A stretch of DNA of 64,000 nucleotides, from contig NC_064653.1 in the NCBI RefSeq assembly GCF_001723175.1, positions 124,001 to 188,000 of the forward strand, given 5' to 3'. Every line of letters begins with the position of its first letter. The stretch's first letter is position 1. This DNA is from Penicillium oxalicum. Lineage: Eukaryota > Ascomycota > Eurotiomycetes > Eurotiales > Aspergillaceae. The position numbers and the translations under genes are program-made. This document shows positions 48,426 to 61,404 of this stretch, piece by piece. The notes under the pieces are model-generated. The model searched no databases. It saw nothing but the letters and a program-made list of their open reading frames with translations, and was not told where the DNA came from.

Positions 48426-51400
48426 TTATCGCTCGGCGGGGTCCTTTGCGTCGTCTTCTTCACGCCCAGGAGAATTGTTTCCGGAAGAAGCGGGTCTGCG
48501 CTTTTTAAAATCTCTTCTCTCTGCGGTCTTCTTTCTCTCCCGAGTCAAGGGACGGGATTCCTTGGCCCGACTTCCGCTGTGACTGCGACTACGACTAGAC
48601 CCGGCCAGACGAAGGTCCTTGACCTCTTTGATCACCTCCCGGAAGCCCTCCTCGATATTGTTCATCCGGGCCAGCACGAGCTTACTGAGCATGTCTTGAG
48701 TCTGGGCTTGACTAGGCCCCTCACGGCGAAGACCACCAGTGGCAAAGGCTAGCTGGGTGTTGAAGCTTGATGGAACTGCCCCAGCGAACGCTCCAACGAC
48801 TGCCTTGTTGTCGCCGAGGTCGGAGCCCAGATCAAACAAAAGCGGTCGTTGACGACCCTTCGCCAGGGGCTGGTCCGATAAGTACAGGCCTTCCGTTTCA
48901 GGCACTGACATTGGAGCGAAACTCCTGTTGCGAGAAAGAACTGCTCGGCCAACAGCACCCTGATCCACGGAGGTAGATACGTAGGGCAAACGATCGTTGT
49001 CCTCCGAGAACGCGCTTTCATCCCGATGCGAGTTCCGATCCTTATCGCTGCCTAAGCGGGGCGAACGAATAGGATTGTAAAGCATGGTAGCCCCGGACAC
49101 CGTTCGACTATGCCTTGGACGACGCAGGGGACTGCTGCGACGGGACAAAACGCGCGCTGTTGATGGCCGCGAGCTGTAAAATTTAGGAGTGGTCTTCTCA
49201 CTACTGCCGACTCGCTTCACGTTGGCCTCACTTCCGCTCCGGGAGCCATTGGCCGAAGTCTTCCTCTGTGATTCGTTATCATCATCACTCGTAAGCTCAT
49301 CGTCACCCTCCATGTCGGTGTGATGAGAAGGCTGTCGAATGCGGCTGGGCGAAACCAAATTTCGTCCGCGACGGTGGAAAACAGGGCTCGCCATGCGGCT
49401 AGTCCGGTCCTCTGGGTTAGATGCTACAGAACGAGTCGTTTCTGTGAAGTTGCGCCCAGAGGCTGCCAGGGAGCTTCGGAAGGGAAATTTCAGTCGACGG
49501 ATTGGCATTTCAAGCATGTCGCCCGCAGCTGATTCTTGCTCCTCTGGCGTTTGAGCTGCACCAGATCCTATGTCCTGCATCCAGTCCTTGATCACAGTAC
49601 TCTTCTGACGGTCACGAATAATCCTCGGGCGATCGCGCGAGCCACTGTCTCCAAAAGGTTGTCGAAACACCTCCTCCAACGCTTGATCCTTGTGGTTTGT
49701 CGCAAAAGAGGGCTCACGAACGAGACGTGGGCGATTGCTGAAGGCACGCAATCTATTTGGACGCCAGCCTTCGCCGTTGTCTGCTTCCGAGCGAGAAAGT
49801 GCATCAACCTGTCCGATCGGCTCGATCTCCCGAGCGCTCAGAATGAGTTTTTCGTAGAGGCAGATCGTGAATAGCACTGGAAGATGGGTGATCTTGATAA
49901 TTGTTCGATTCAGTCGGATGAATTGGGTAAACGGCATCAGATATCTCAGAGGTGTGAGGAGCCACCCAATGATGTTGGTCGGGGCAACATAAGAGAAGAG
50001 TGCGTCCGACTTGACCATCGAGATCGTGTTTACGGCGAATAGGAATTGATGTTCTTGGTCGGCATTCTGTACAATCCGCATGAAGGAATTTGTGAGGACA
50101 GTGATCAGAATTGTGACCACGACAAAATGACAGATGAAGAGGAAGATGGTCAATATGGTCTTGCCCAGAGCGTTGTATTCATTCCACATAGCCCACGCCG
50201 TTGGTGTGAAGCCCATGAGCATCTGAAACAATGCGTAGGCGACCGTATTAGGGGAGTTTTCTGAGCCAAAGGACAGGAAAGCGACGAAGAACCCACTGCA
50301 GGCGACCACAATCAAGACAAACACGGCGATCAAATCGGATGCCATGATTCGGAAAGCGATGAGTAACTGCGAGAAATAGCGGTAGTGGTCAAGGATTGAG
50401 AAAAGGCGGGGAAACAGCAACACCGCGTTGCAGGCCAGTAAATCATAAGCCCGGTTGGCGACTTGACGATTTCTGGGATATGTCAAGAAGGCCCCATAAA
50501 TTCGGAGGCAATAGTAGCACACAAGCAGAAGCAAAATACCGAGATCAAAGACATTCCAGAAACTCATCAAGTAAAGGCTGAACCCTTGCTCGTTAAAGCC
50601 AACAATCTCGTCAAGCAGGAAGCCTGCGCTCCAAAACCAAAAGACTACCTCAAGTGACGTGATCTGTCGGCTCCGTTGCTGCAGTACAGCTAGAAAGAGA
50701 CCTAAGAGAACCGCAAAGGACAGGGTGGAAAGGAATTGGCGGTAACGTGGAACTCGCAGACGGGACAGCTTGAACAGGGACGCATCTCGCGGGTTGTAGA
50801 GTGTCACCGAACGACGGAAGGTCTGGCCCCCGGAGGAGTTGGCCTGGTCGCTGTGACGGTCAGCCGAGCTCCCGTAATTCATGCCGCGATGCATGACTCG
50901 TTGCTGGATGCGCCGATGCAAATTATCCGCCGCCGAGTGGAATACAATGGTTCCAGCCCATATTGCCTCCAACTGCTGCACGACGACCGGATGGGAGAGA
51001 AAACGCTTTGCCTGGGCTCGAATAGCCACCTCGAGGCATGAGACCCGGCTGGTGGTTGCTTCTCGCTTGCCCTGGAATCCGGAGGCCCAGGCCATCGTCG
51101 GGTCTTGTCCCTGAAGCGGGTAAAATTCGTATGACAGGGCATCGATCAGTTCTCGTGTTTCGTACTCTCTGAGCAGCTTAATCGCCAGTAACTCGCTGAC
51201 CATGGCACGGGTCTGGCTAGCGCCGCTATTTCCAAGATTGAGATGGATTTCTTTCTCGAACTGCAAGCAGTTCGCCATCAAAGCGTAAAGGGTGGCTCGT
51301 GAAAAATGGGTGGACATGATTTTTTGCTGGATCGGCTTGACCAAGAACTGCGATACCTGCGGGGAACGCAGCTGCTCCCAGGTCAGGGTTGTTTCGCATC

Positions 51401-51858
51401 GGGAGGCAATGAGGGGCCGAATAGCATGAGTGAGGTCGTACACGGGCAGCGAATCTAGCGTAAGGGAAGGATCAGTTCCGTATCACTCATCGTCATGGTA
51501 CAGGGCCGATTTGCAAGATCTCGACTCAAGGACTCTAACACTGACCGAGATCTGAGGTTGAGAATCTGGGCAGCAGTGGTGCCGACTCCAGGTGTCCATT
51601 CTCCTCGTCATCATGTCCTTCATCATCCTCGTCGTCTTCGCCTACCCAATCGTGGACCATGTCCTCGTCAATATCACCCAGTCCCAGCGCACGACCGTCT
51701 TCGCGGTTTCTAGCTTGTCGCACACGTCCTCCGTTCCGACGATCTGACGCGTGAAGCCACGGCAAGCTGTCGCTGGGAGCTGCCGTCGTCGAGTGAGGTA
51801 AATGATCCTGATCAAATTGCGAACGTCGTGCTTTGGGGCGGAAAAGCGAGGCAAGCAT
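48426..51858 (-). CDS. TRPY/Yvc1-type cation channel with long tail
   Basis: Two exons, 51546-51858 and 48426-51454, giving 1113 residues; the junction (CTC G|GTCAGT to GCTAG|ATTCG) yields DLG-DSLPVYDLTHAIRPL. The acidic N-terminus (DEDDEGHDDEE) could bind cations. The helical N-terminal domain lies at about 110-310. Six membrane segments fall between about 343 and 570, with the pore loop around LMGFTPTAWAMW and S6 ending in an ILITVLTNSF stretch. The post-S6 segment NADQEHQFL parallels yeast Yvc1. The tail of more than 500 residues is Ser/Arg-rich and unstructured and ends near a predicted coiled coil (about 1026-1056). In yeast this family releases Ca2+ from the vacuole after hyperosmotic shock. 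It is a diverged paralogue of the 16-exon gene at 9.3-12.8 kb. The ATG at 51858 is preferred to the upstream TTG. Confidence 0.93.
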
Positions 51859-54525
51859 GGTTGCAGATCGACAGATCTGGGCATCTGCATGGCCTCGGCG
51901 CGGCAAGAGTACTTTTGTTCGGCCTTAGTGCATCGTGCCCGTCTTAATCGACGGAGTCTGTCTGTTTGGTCCGTTGGTTTCCAAAAGTGGGCCACAGGAA
52001 TGGACGTGCTATTAGAAAAGCCAGAGCACAAGCACCGGGCAGTCACTATGATGGACGTGTTTCAGATCGCCCAAAAACCACGGATCCGGGCTGGAGAGTG
52101 AATTACCAGAAATTATGGAAACTAACCACTGGTAAGGTTGGGGAAGTCCAATAATGCATCAAATGGGTGCGCCACCGAAGATGGCGCGATTGATCATGCG
52201 CCCATCTCTACCTTGCGCGCCCGTGCAGGATGGTCGGTCTAGCTGGGATTCGTTCCTCTTCTGGTCGAGCGGTTATGTAGATGTTTATCCCAAGTTCAAA
52301 AGAAAGGATGGAATACCTGTCAACTCATAGGTGTTGTGCCTTTTCCCTTTTGCGTACGGATATCAAATTTCTGGGTCTTTTGAAGGTCCTCAGAGGCAGC
52401 TCGGTCGGGACTGGCTTCCAGGTCCAACCGGTTCAGCCCCGCGCCCGTCGAAGCTCAAAGGTTGCCTCTTTCACACACATACACAATCGTGGGAGTATTT
52501 ACGACTGGGTAGGTGTAGTACGCTTGACCTCTGCATGGGAATCTTCGTCGTAAATAGCGAACTTCTCGAGTCCACGGATACTCTGATGGAGTCACCTACC
52601 TCCACATTTCATCATGCACCAATTCCATGCTATTATTGATCTTCCTTGAACATACATATCTACCTCCATCCATCACTGTGCTAAGGCCAGGTTGCCCTGT
52701 CCCCTTCCAGAAGCTGAAAATGCGTCGGCAGCTGTGGCGAAATGGACATGGATGAAGTACCAGGCTACCTGGTCCTGACTACTGACTTTTTATTTGGTCT
52801 CCCGGTGACTGGAAGCTGAGGGCTGATTTGGACCTTCCTATCCATGATAGTCCAGGCGATCCTGAATTGAGGGTAGCATTCCATCCATGCCCGGCAGCAA
52901 GCAAAGGATGCCCGTCCAACGTACCAATCTACATATTCCCACCTGTCGTAGAATATTTCTGTAGGTCACAGGACATCCAATACCTACATAGCTTGTATTT
53001 GACACAGATCAATGGATGTACTACTGGTTCTTTCAAGGATGTCCTGCAACTCCAGTATCACTTGTACCTCTTTCACCTCAAATAACTCAGGATTAAGTAT
53101 ATATCCGGTCGAGGTCCAGTGCACGGTGCGATTGTCCAGTCATCTTACTGTTGACCCGACTCTGGAGCCCCTCCTGCACCTCCCGCCCCACCACAAATAA
53201 GAATCACCACTCTCCATTCGTCACTTGACAAAGACCGCTCCAGATGCAAGTCCCTGCAAGTACCGCTTGGTCGCCGGGATGACCAGTGCCCTGTCGTCAT
53301 CGCGCGTCTGATGGAACTTTTCAAGAGAGGTGGGACTCGCGCTTCCTCTGGGATCGGCTGACCGCTGGAACCTTTACCCCCGTGGTCACTCGCCAGGCCC
53401 TTCAATGGATACTGAGACCTTCCACCTGTTTTCCTTGATGAAAATTTCAGGTTCAAGTAAGATTACTGGTCCGGTGTGCCTACAGGGAGAGGAACACTCT
53501 CGGGTAGATTCTGGATCAGGATCCGGACTGAGGTTCCTGGAGAAATCCAAAGAATTGCTGTCGAATGCGATCGCGATCAGTGGCGGCTGATACAATGGCC
53601 ATAATTGTGACCTAGTCTATCGTCTAGTACCTACATTAGTATGGAGCAAAAGTACCTAATGCATATACTAGAAATTACGTACTGAGTACTAGAGATTCGA
53701 GCGCAGAGAGTCAACTTAGTCAGTACAGTGACTCAGAAGCGGTACATTCTCGTGGACGGAGTTCGATTCGCGCCTTCCAGGACCTTCTCGCTCACCGCCG
53801 GCAGTCCTGAAGTCGGAGTTCCTTCACCGGGGAGGTTTTGACCGGACAAAAGAAAAGTTAATGAGGGGTAGACGTATAGACGAGTCGGACTGCGAGTGAA
53901 CGCTCTCCTGCCCTTCGATCGTCAGTCATTTTGCTCGACAGAATTTTCATGCAGGTAATAGTGCCGATGGCAGAAAAGTAGTGCAATTGAGTTTTACCAA
54001 CCATCCCCAGATGGACACACTGAACAATTCCAATGAAGTGCATCGAGAATCCTAATGGCGTCGACGCAAATGGACAGGCGCTCTTCCACCCGACTCGGCA
54101 CCCCGCAAGCGTAACGAACGTCGGTTTGCGAAATTTTTTGAGGCGGTGAAGATGACTCACCAATGGTTGCAATTGATGTGGAGTGGACCCCGGCCGAGCA
54201 CGGCGACGAAAATTTTATTCTGCCATCGGCTCGTGCAATTTCTTTTCCTTCCTTTATTTCCCCAGCTCTTGCAGCTGAGATCTCTTCCCATCCTCTCTTC
54301 TTCCTATATACCCCCCGCCTCCAAACCTCAATTGGTTGAGAGTAATAATTGTCCCTCTCTGAAAAAGCAGATATTCCCAATCCCCAGACTTCCCCTCCAA
54401 AAAACATTGTTCTTCTTTTCGGTGGATGCTGTGATTGAGTGATTGCGAACTCGTCTGCAATCGTCCGCGAGAGGACTCGTCCCTCAACCATATCCCATTC
54501 ATTCTCTTCTTTCTCACCAATTGCA
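51859..54525. promoter_or_regulatory. divergent region, TRPY / pyrABCN, 2.7 kb
   Basis: No supported gene. It includes many GTAC/TACCTA-type words around 53620-53690. A TATATA box lies 216 nt upstream of the pyrABCN ATG, with pyrimidine-rich DNA between them, suggesting the pyrABCN promoter lies at about 54240-54420. Confidence 0.5.
54305..54310 (+). promoter_or_regulatory. TATA box candidate for pyrABCN
   Basis: TATATA in CCTATATACC, 216 nt before the ATG at 54526 and followed by a pyrimidine-rich leader. Confidence 0.5.
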
Positions 54526-57500
54526 ATGTCCCAGTCAGCGTCCTTGCAGGATTCTGCTTTACCCACCAGCCCAACATCTGGTGGTGTGGTGGGCTATAAC
54601 CCCGCCACAGACATTGCTGCGACAATGGACGCTGCTCACGGTGCCGTGATTGCCCCGGCGTCCATTCCGGTCCGGGGTGGCACGGATCGTCTTGTTGCTC
54701 TGGAGCTCGAGGATGGCACCATTTACCAGGGTTACAACTTTGGTGCGGAGAAGAGCGTGTCCGGTGAACTGGTCTTCCAGACGGGTATGGTTGGCTATCC
54801 CGAGTCAATCACTGACCCCTCATACCGGGGTCAGATTCTGGTGATCACCTTCCCCCTGGTGGGTAACTATGGTGTGCCCTCGCGGGAGCAGATCGACGAG
54901 CTGCTGCAACTGCCCACCTATTTTGAGTCGAGTGAGATCCACGTTGCTGCGTTGGTTGTTGCAACGTACGCCGGTGAGGACTTCTCTCACTTCCTGGCCG
55001 AGTCCTCGCTTGGCCAGTGGCTCAAGGAGCAGGGTGTGCCTGCCATGCATGGTGTGGACACTCGTGCTTTGACTAAGCGCATCCGTCAAAAGGGTAGCAT
55101 GCTTGGCCGTATGCTACTGCAGAAGGCTAGTGAGGCCAATGGCGTCGCTGAGGGTGTCATGGGTGAAGATTGGAAGTCACACTTTGAGCAGATCGAGTGG
55201 GTCGATCCCAACAAGAAGAACCTCGTGGCTGAGGGTAAGAGATTTCCCCAAACCTCCATGTCGAGTTGATCTCGAAATACTGACGGCACGATCTGGACAG
55301 TTTCTATCCGTGAGCCGAAGCTCTGGAGCCCTCCCGCCAGTGTTGCTCTCAAGCATCCCTCGGGCCGACCCGTCCGCGTGCTGTGCTTGGACGTTGGTAT
55401 GAAATATAACCAGCTGCGCTGCCTGCTTAACCGAGGCGTCGAGGTCATGGTGGTGCCTTGGGACTACGATTTCCCTACATTGGCTGGCAAGGACTACGAC
55501 GGTCTCTTTGTCTCCAACGGCCCTGGTGATCCCGCAACCCTCAACACAACCATCAACAACTTGGCCAGGACATTGAAGGATGCGCGCACTCCCGTCTTCG
55601 GTATCTGTCTGGGTCACCAGTTGATCGCTCGCTCCGTCGGTGCTACCACATTGAAGATGAAGTTTGGTAACCGCGGTCACAATATCCCTTGCACCAGCAT
55701 GATCTCTGGCAAGTGTCACATTACTTCTCAAAACCATGGTTATGCTGTGGATGCCTCTAGTCTTCCAGAGGGCTGGGAGGAGTTGTTCGTCAATGCGAAC
55801 GATGCCAGTAACGAGGGTATTCGCCACACTTCACGCCCCTTCTTCAGTGTTCAGTTCCACCCCGAGAGCACCCCCGGTCCTCGTGACACTGAATACCTCT
55901 TCGACGTCTTTATCAAGACCATCATGAAGACCATTGACTCCCCCGATGCTTTGTCGAAGCCGGTGGAGTTCCCTGGTGGTCTGAAGGCAGACAACATCAA
56001 GGCTGCTCCTCGTGTCCACGTGAAGAAGGTCCTTGTGCTCGGCAGTGGTGGTCTCAGCATTGGTCAAGCCGGAGAGTTCGACTACTCTGGCAGTCAGGCT
56101 ATCAAAGCCTTGAAGGAAGAAGGCATCTACACAATTCTCATCAACCCTAACATTGCCACCATCCAGACCTCCAAGGGTCTTGCTGACAAGGTCTACTTCC
56201 TTCCTGTCAATGCCGACTTCGTTCGCAAAGTCATTAAGCACGAGCGTCCGGATGCAATCTATGTTACCTTCGGTGGACAGACTGCCCTCCAGGTCGGTAT
56301 CCAGCTCAAGGATGAGTTCGAGGGTCTTGGTGTCAAGGTGCTCGGTACCCCCATTGACACCATCATTACCACTGAGGACCGTGAGCTCTTCGCTCGCAGT
56401 ATGGACTCGATCAACGAAAAGTGTGCCAAGTCGGCCTCTGCTTCCACTCTGGAAGAGTCGCTTCGAGTCGTTGGCGACATTGGCTTCCCCGTCATTGTCC
56501 GTGCTGCCTACGCCCTCGGTGGTCTTGGCAGTGGTTTCGCCGAGAACATGGATGAATTGAAGGAGCTTTGCACCAAGGCGCTTGCCGTTAGCCCCCAGGT
56601 CCTGATTGAGCGGAGTATGAAGGGATGGAAGGAAATTGAGTACGAAGTTGTGCGCGATGCTCAGGACAACTGCATCACAGTCTGCAACATGGAGAACTTC
56701 GACCCCCTCGGTATCCACACTGGTGACTCGATTGTCGTCGCTCCTTCCCAAACCTTGTCCGATGAGGACTACAACATGCTGCGCACAACCGCTGTCAATG
56801 TCATTCGACACCTTGGTGTTGTCGGTGAGTGCAATATCCAGTATGCCCTGAATCCCTTCTCGAAGGAGTACTGCATTATCGAGGTCAATGCCCGTCTGTC
56901 ACGTTCCTCCGCCTTGGCCTCCAAGGCTACCGGTTACCCTCTCGCTTTCATTGCGGCCAAGCTTGGTTTGGGTATTCCTCTGAACGAGATTAAGAATTCC
57001 GTTACCAAGTCCACTTGCGCTTGCTTCGAACCTTCTCTCGATTACTGCGTGGTCAAGATTCCCCGATGGGATCTGAAGAAGTTCACTCGTGTCTCTACTC
57101 AGCTTGGTTCATCGATGAAGTCTGTCGGAGAGGTCATGAGCATTGGTCGAACATTCGAAGAAGCTATTCAAAAGGCTATCCGGTCGGTCGATTACAATAA
57201 CCTTGGCTTTAACGAGACGAATGCTCTTATGTCCCTCGAGGCCGAACTCCAGACCCCCTCTGACCAGCGCTTGTTCGCTATCGCCAACGCTATGGCTGCT
57301 GGCTACAGTGTTGACGATATCTGGAAGTTGACTAAGATCGACAAGTGGTTCCTCACTCGTCTCAAGGGTCTGAGCAACTTCGGCAAGTCGATGTCTACCT
57401 TCAACGCCTCAACTGTGCCCATCGCTATGATCCGTCAAGCTAAGCAGCTCGGTTTCTCCGACCGACAGCTCGCGAAGTTCCTGAGCTCCAATGAGCTTGC

Positions 57501-60500
57501 TGTTCGACGCAAGCGTGTCGAGGCTGGAATTACGCCTATCGTCAAGCAGATAGATACAGTTGCCGCCGAGTTCCCGGCCGTGACAAATTACCTGTACCTC
57601 ACCTACAACGCTTCTGAGCATGACTTGACTTTCGATGACCATGGAATCATGGTCTTGGGCTCAGGTGTCTACCGCATCGGTTCCTCTGTTGAGTTTGACT
57701 GGTGTTCCGTGCGGACCATCCGCACACTTCGTCAGCAGGGTCACAAGACTATCATGGTCAACTACAATCCGGAAACTGTCAGTACCGATTACGATGAAGC
57801 GGATCGCCTTTACTTCGAAAACATCAACCTGGAGACTGTCCTCGACATCTATCAGCTTGAGACGTCGAGCGGCGTGGTCATCTCCATGGGTGGTCAAACC
57901 CCTAACAACATCGCACTTCCCCTGCACCGCTTGAATGTCAATATCCTGGGTACTTCCCCTGAGATGATTGACAGCGCTGAGAACCGTTACAAGTTCTCCC
58001 GCATGCTGGACCGCATCGGTGTTGACCAGCCTGCTTGGAAGGAGTTGACCAGCATTGAGGAGGCGCGTGCCTTCTGTGACAAGGTCGGCTACCCTGTGCT
58101 TGTCCGGCCCTCATACGTGCTCTCCGGCGCGGCCATGAACACTGTCTATTCGGAGCATGACCTGGCCAATTACTTGAACCAGGCGGCAGATGTCTCCCGC
58201 GAACATCCAGTTGTCATCACCAAGTACATTGAGAATGCCAAGGAGATCGAAATGGATGCTGTTGCCCGCAACGGTGTCATGGTGGGTCATTTCATCTCGG
58301 AACACGTCGAGAACGCTGGTGTTCACTCGGGTGACGCTACTTTGATTCTGCCTCCCCAGGACTTGAGCCCTGAGACTGTCCGTCGTATCGAGGAGGCGAC
58401 TCGCAAGATCGGCAATGCCCTCAACGTGACCGGTCCTTACAACATTCAATTCATTGCCAAGGATAACGATATCAAGGTCATTGAGTGTAATGTCCGCGCC
58501 TCGCGATCGTTCCCCTTCGTCTCCAAGGTCATGGGTGTCGACTTGATTGAGATGGCTACCAAGGCCATGATCAATATTCCTTTCCAGGAATATCCTCCCA
58601 TCAATGTTCCGAAGGACTACGTTGGTGTCAAGGTCCCACAGTTCTCATTTTCTCGCCTGTCCGGTGCGGATCCAGTCCTCGGTGTCGAGATGGCTTCCAC
58701 TGGTGAAGTTGCTTCTTTTGGTCGCGACAAGTACGAAGCCTACCTCAAGGCGCTCCTGTCTACTGGCTTCAAATTGCCCAAGCGCAACATCCTTTTCTCT
58801 ATTGGTGGATACAAGGAGAAGTTGGAAATGTTGCCTTCCATCCAGAAGTTGCACCAGCTTGACTACAACTTGTTCGCCACTGCCGGTACGGCTGACTTCT
58901 TGAAGGAGCACGGAGTCCCTGTGAAGTACCTCGAGATCTTGCCGGGCGAGGAGGACGACATCAAGTCTGAATACTCCTTGACTCAGCATTTGTCCAACAA
59001 CCTGATCGATCTGTACATCAACTTGCCTTCCAGCAACCGATTCCGCCGCCCAGCAAACTACATGTCCAAGGGTTACCGTACTCGTCGTATGGCAGTGGAT
59101 TACCAGACACCCTTGGTGACCAACGTCAAGAATGCCAAGATTCTGATTGAGGCTATCGCTCGCCACTACCCGCTGAACATTCAGACCAGTGACTTCCAGA
59201 CAAGCCACCGCACTGTTGTTCTGCCCGGTCTGATCAACATTGCTGCCTTTGTGCCTGATCTCACCACTCTTGGCTCCAAGGACTTTGAAAAGGTCACCAA
59301 GGCCTCTGTCGCCGCTGGTTTCAGCATGGTTCGGGTGATGCCCGTTGGTGTTGATGCCTCAATCACCGAGGCCAGCGACTTGAAGATTGTGCAACAGAAC
59401 GCTCAGGATCACTCATACTGTGATTTCAACCTGTCCGTGGCTGCTACTGCCGATAACTCCGACCAGATTATCCAGGTGACCGGGGAGGTGGGCTCCCTGT
59501 TCATCCCCTTCAACCACCTGTCTGGCAATATCAACAAGGTTGCCACCGTGACCAAGCATTTCGGTGTCTGGCCCTCGAGCAAGCCCCTGATCACCGACGC
59601 AAAGGGTACTGATTTGGCGTCGATCCTTCTGTTGGCTAGCCTTCACAGCCGCAATATTCACGTCATGAGTGTCACGTCCAAGGAGGATATCAACCTGATC
59701 GCCCTCAGCAAGGAGAAGGGCCTTATGGTGACTTGCGATGTCTCCATCTTCTCTCTCTTCCTGTCTCAAGACGATTTCCCTGCTTGCAACGCTCTGCCAT
59801 CCGCCGAGGACCAGAAGGCCTTGTGGAGTCACTTGAGCACGATTGATGTCTTCTCCATCGGCAGTATCCCCTACCAGCTTGCCGACAAGGAGGCTTCGCC
59901 TGAAGTTGGCATCGCTGAGTCGCTTCCCCTCCTCTTCAGCGCCGTTGCTGACGGCCGTTTGACGGTTGAGGATGTCACTGCTCGTCTTCACGACAACCCC
60001 AAGAAGATCTTTGAGCTTCATGATCAGGCGGACTCTTCTCTTGAGATTGAGATTGATCGTCCTTACGTCTTCCAGAGTCCTAACGGCACCTGGTCTCCCT
60101 TCAACGGCAAAATGATGCGTGGCTCTGTTCAGCGTGTTGTTTTCCAGGGCAAGACCTCGTGCCTCGACGGTACTCTCACCAAGGACGCGGTCAAGGGTGC
60201 CGACATGTCTACCCACCGCATTATTCCCTCCTCGCCTGTGCACAAGCCCACCACTCCTATGGTGCGTCCGGAGAGTGGCTTAGATCGCCATACTACCCCC
60301 AACCGCCACGCTCGTGCGCGCGCCTTGGATGCGGCCGTTCCTGCAGTCGGCGAGCTCGGACCGCCTCTCTACGCTGCACCCTCGCAGGTGTCTTCCGCGC
60401 TGTCGGAGATGCTCGCGCGGTCTCAGTTCCGCGGTAAGCACGTCTTGTCTGTGAACCAGTTCACTCGCTCCGACCTGCATCTGCTGTTCACCGTTGCCCA

Positions 60501-61404
60501 AGAGATGCGCTTGGGAGTGCAGCGCCATGGCGTTCTTGACATCCTCAGGGGTCGTGTTCTCGCCACTCTCTTCTACGAGCCCTCCACTCGCACTTCTGCG
60601 TCCTTTGATGCCGCTATGCAGCGTCTGGGTGGTCGAACCATCCCAATTGCGACTGAGCATTCATCCACCCAGAAGGGTGAGACTCTTCAAGACACTCTCC
60701 GAACCCTTGGTTGCTACGCCGATGCTGTTGTCCTCCGCCATCCCGAGCCCACCAGCACCAACGTTGCAGCCAAGTTCTCTCAGGTGCCTGTCATCAATGG
60801 AGGTAACGGTTCTCTCGAACACCCTACCCAGGCTTTCTTGGATCTGTTCACCATTCGTGAAGAGCTTGGAACTGTTACTGGGTTGACCATTACCTTCACT
60901 GGTGATCTCAAGTACGGTCGTCCTGTGCACTCCTTGATCAAGCTGCTCCAGTTCTACGATGTTCGCATTCAGCTTGTTTCACCCAAGGAGTTGGCGCTGC
61001 CTGAGGAGATTCGCCAGCAGATCGTGGCCTCTGGTCAGCTGGTTGGCGAATTCGAGGAGTTGACTCCCGAGGTCGTCGCCCGCTCTGACGTCCTGTACTC
61101 TACTCGGGTGCAGAAAGAACGCTTCGCGGATCTTGCGCAGTACGACCGCCTGAAGAACAGCTTCATCATTGACAATGCTCTGCTGAAGCATGCCAAGAGC
61201 CACATGGTCGTCCTGCACCCCTTGCCTCGCAACGCCGAGATTGCCGAGGAGGTTGATTTCGATCAGCGGGCCGCCTACTTCCGCCAGGTACGATCCACCC
61301 CCCTACCCCTCTCATATGCTCGGAGCTTGCTGACAATTGAATCACAGATGCGTTATGGCTTGTACTGCCGAATGGCGCTGCTCGCCCTGGTCCTGGCTCA
61401 GTAA
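54526..61404 (+). CDS. pyrABCN: carbamoyl-phosphate synthase / aspartate transcarbamylase
   Basis: Multifunctional enzyme for the first two steps of pyrimidine synthesis (cytosolic): glutamine amidotransferase, carbamoyl-phosphate synthase, then aspartate transcarbamylase. Three exons, 54526-55234, 55301-61287 and 61348-61404, 2250 residues, the usual length. The amidotransferase has FGICLGHQL, with the catalytic Cys at about 338. The duplicated synthase halves occupy about 470-1390, with a regulatory MGS-like domain near 1400-1480. The dihydroorotase-like domain (about 1540-1890) starts PGLINIAAF where active enzymes have a metal-binding HxH, so it is inactive, as known for fungal pyrABCN. 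The transcarbamylase (about 1950-2250) has EPSTRTS and EHPTQA. Intron 2 (60 nt) is open in frame but is removed to give YFRQ-MRYGLY. It converges on the acyl-CoA synthetase gene. Confidence 0.97.
61288..61347 (+). other. stop-free 60-nt intron in pyrABCN
   Basis: Donor GTACGA, branch-like GCTGAC and acceptor TCACAG. It is exactly 20 codons long and has no stop, so a frame-only reading would wrongly include it. Splicing restores the family-conserved YFRQMRYGLY. Confidence 0.85.

Noticed and set aside
53740..53790. tRNA-like B box (GTTCGATTC)
   Set aside because: The flanks do not form a T-arm stem and no acceptor or anticodon arm could be found. The similar match at about 8150 on the minus strand fails for the same reason.
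55831..56811. Long antisense frames inside pyrABCN (for example 326 codons)
   Set aside because: These are shadows produced by the codon bias of the sense gene, as are the antisense frames in the DENN and C2H2 genes.
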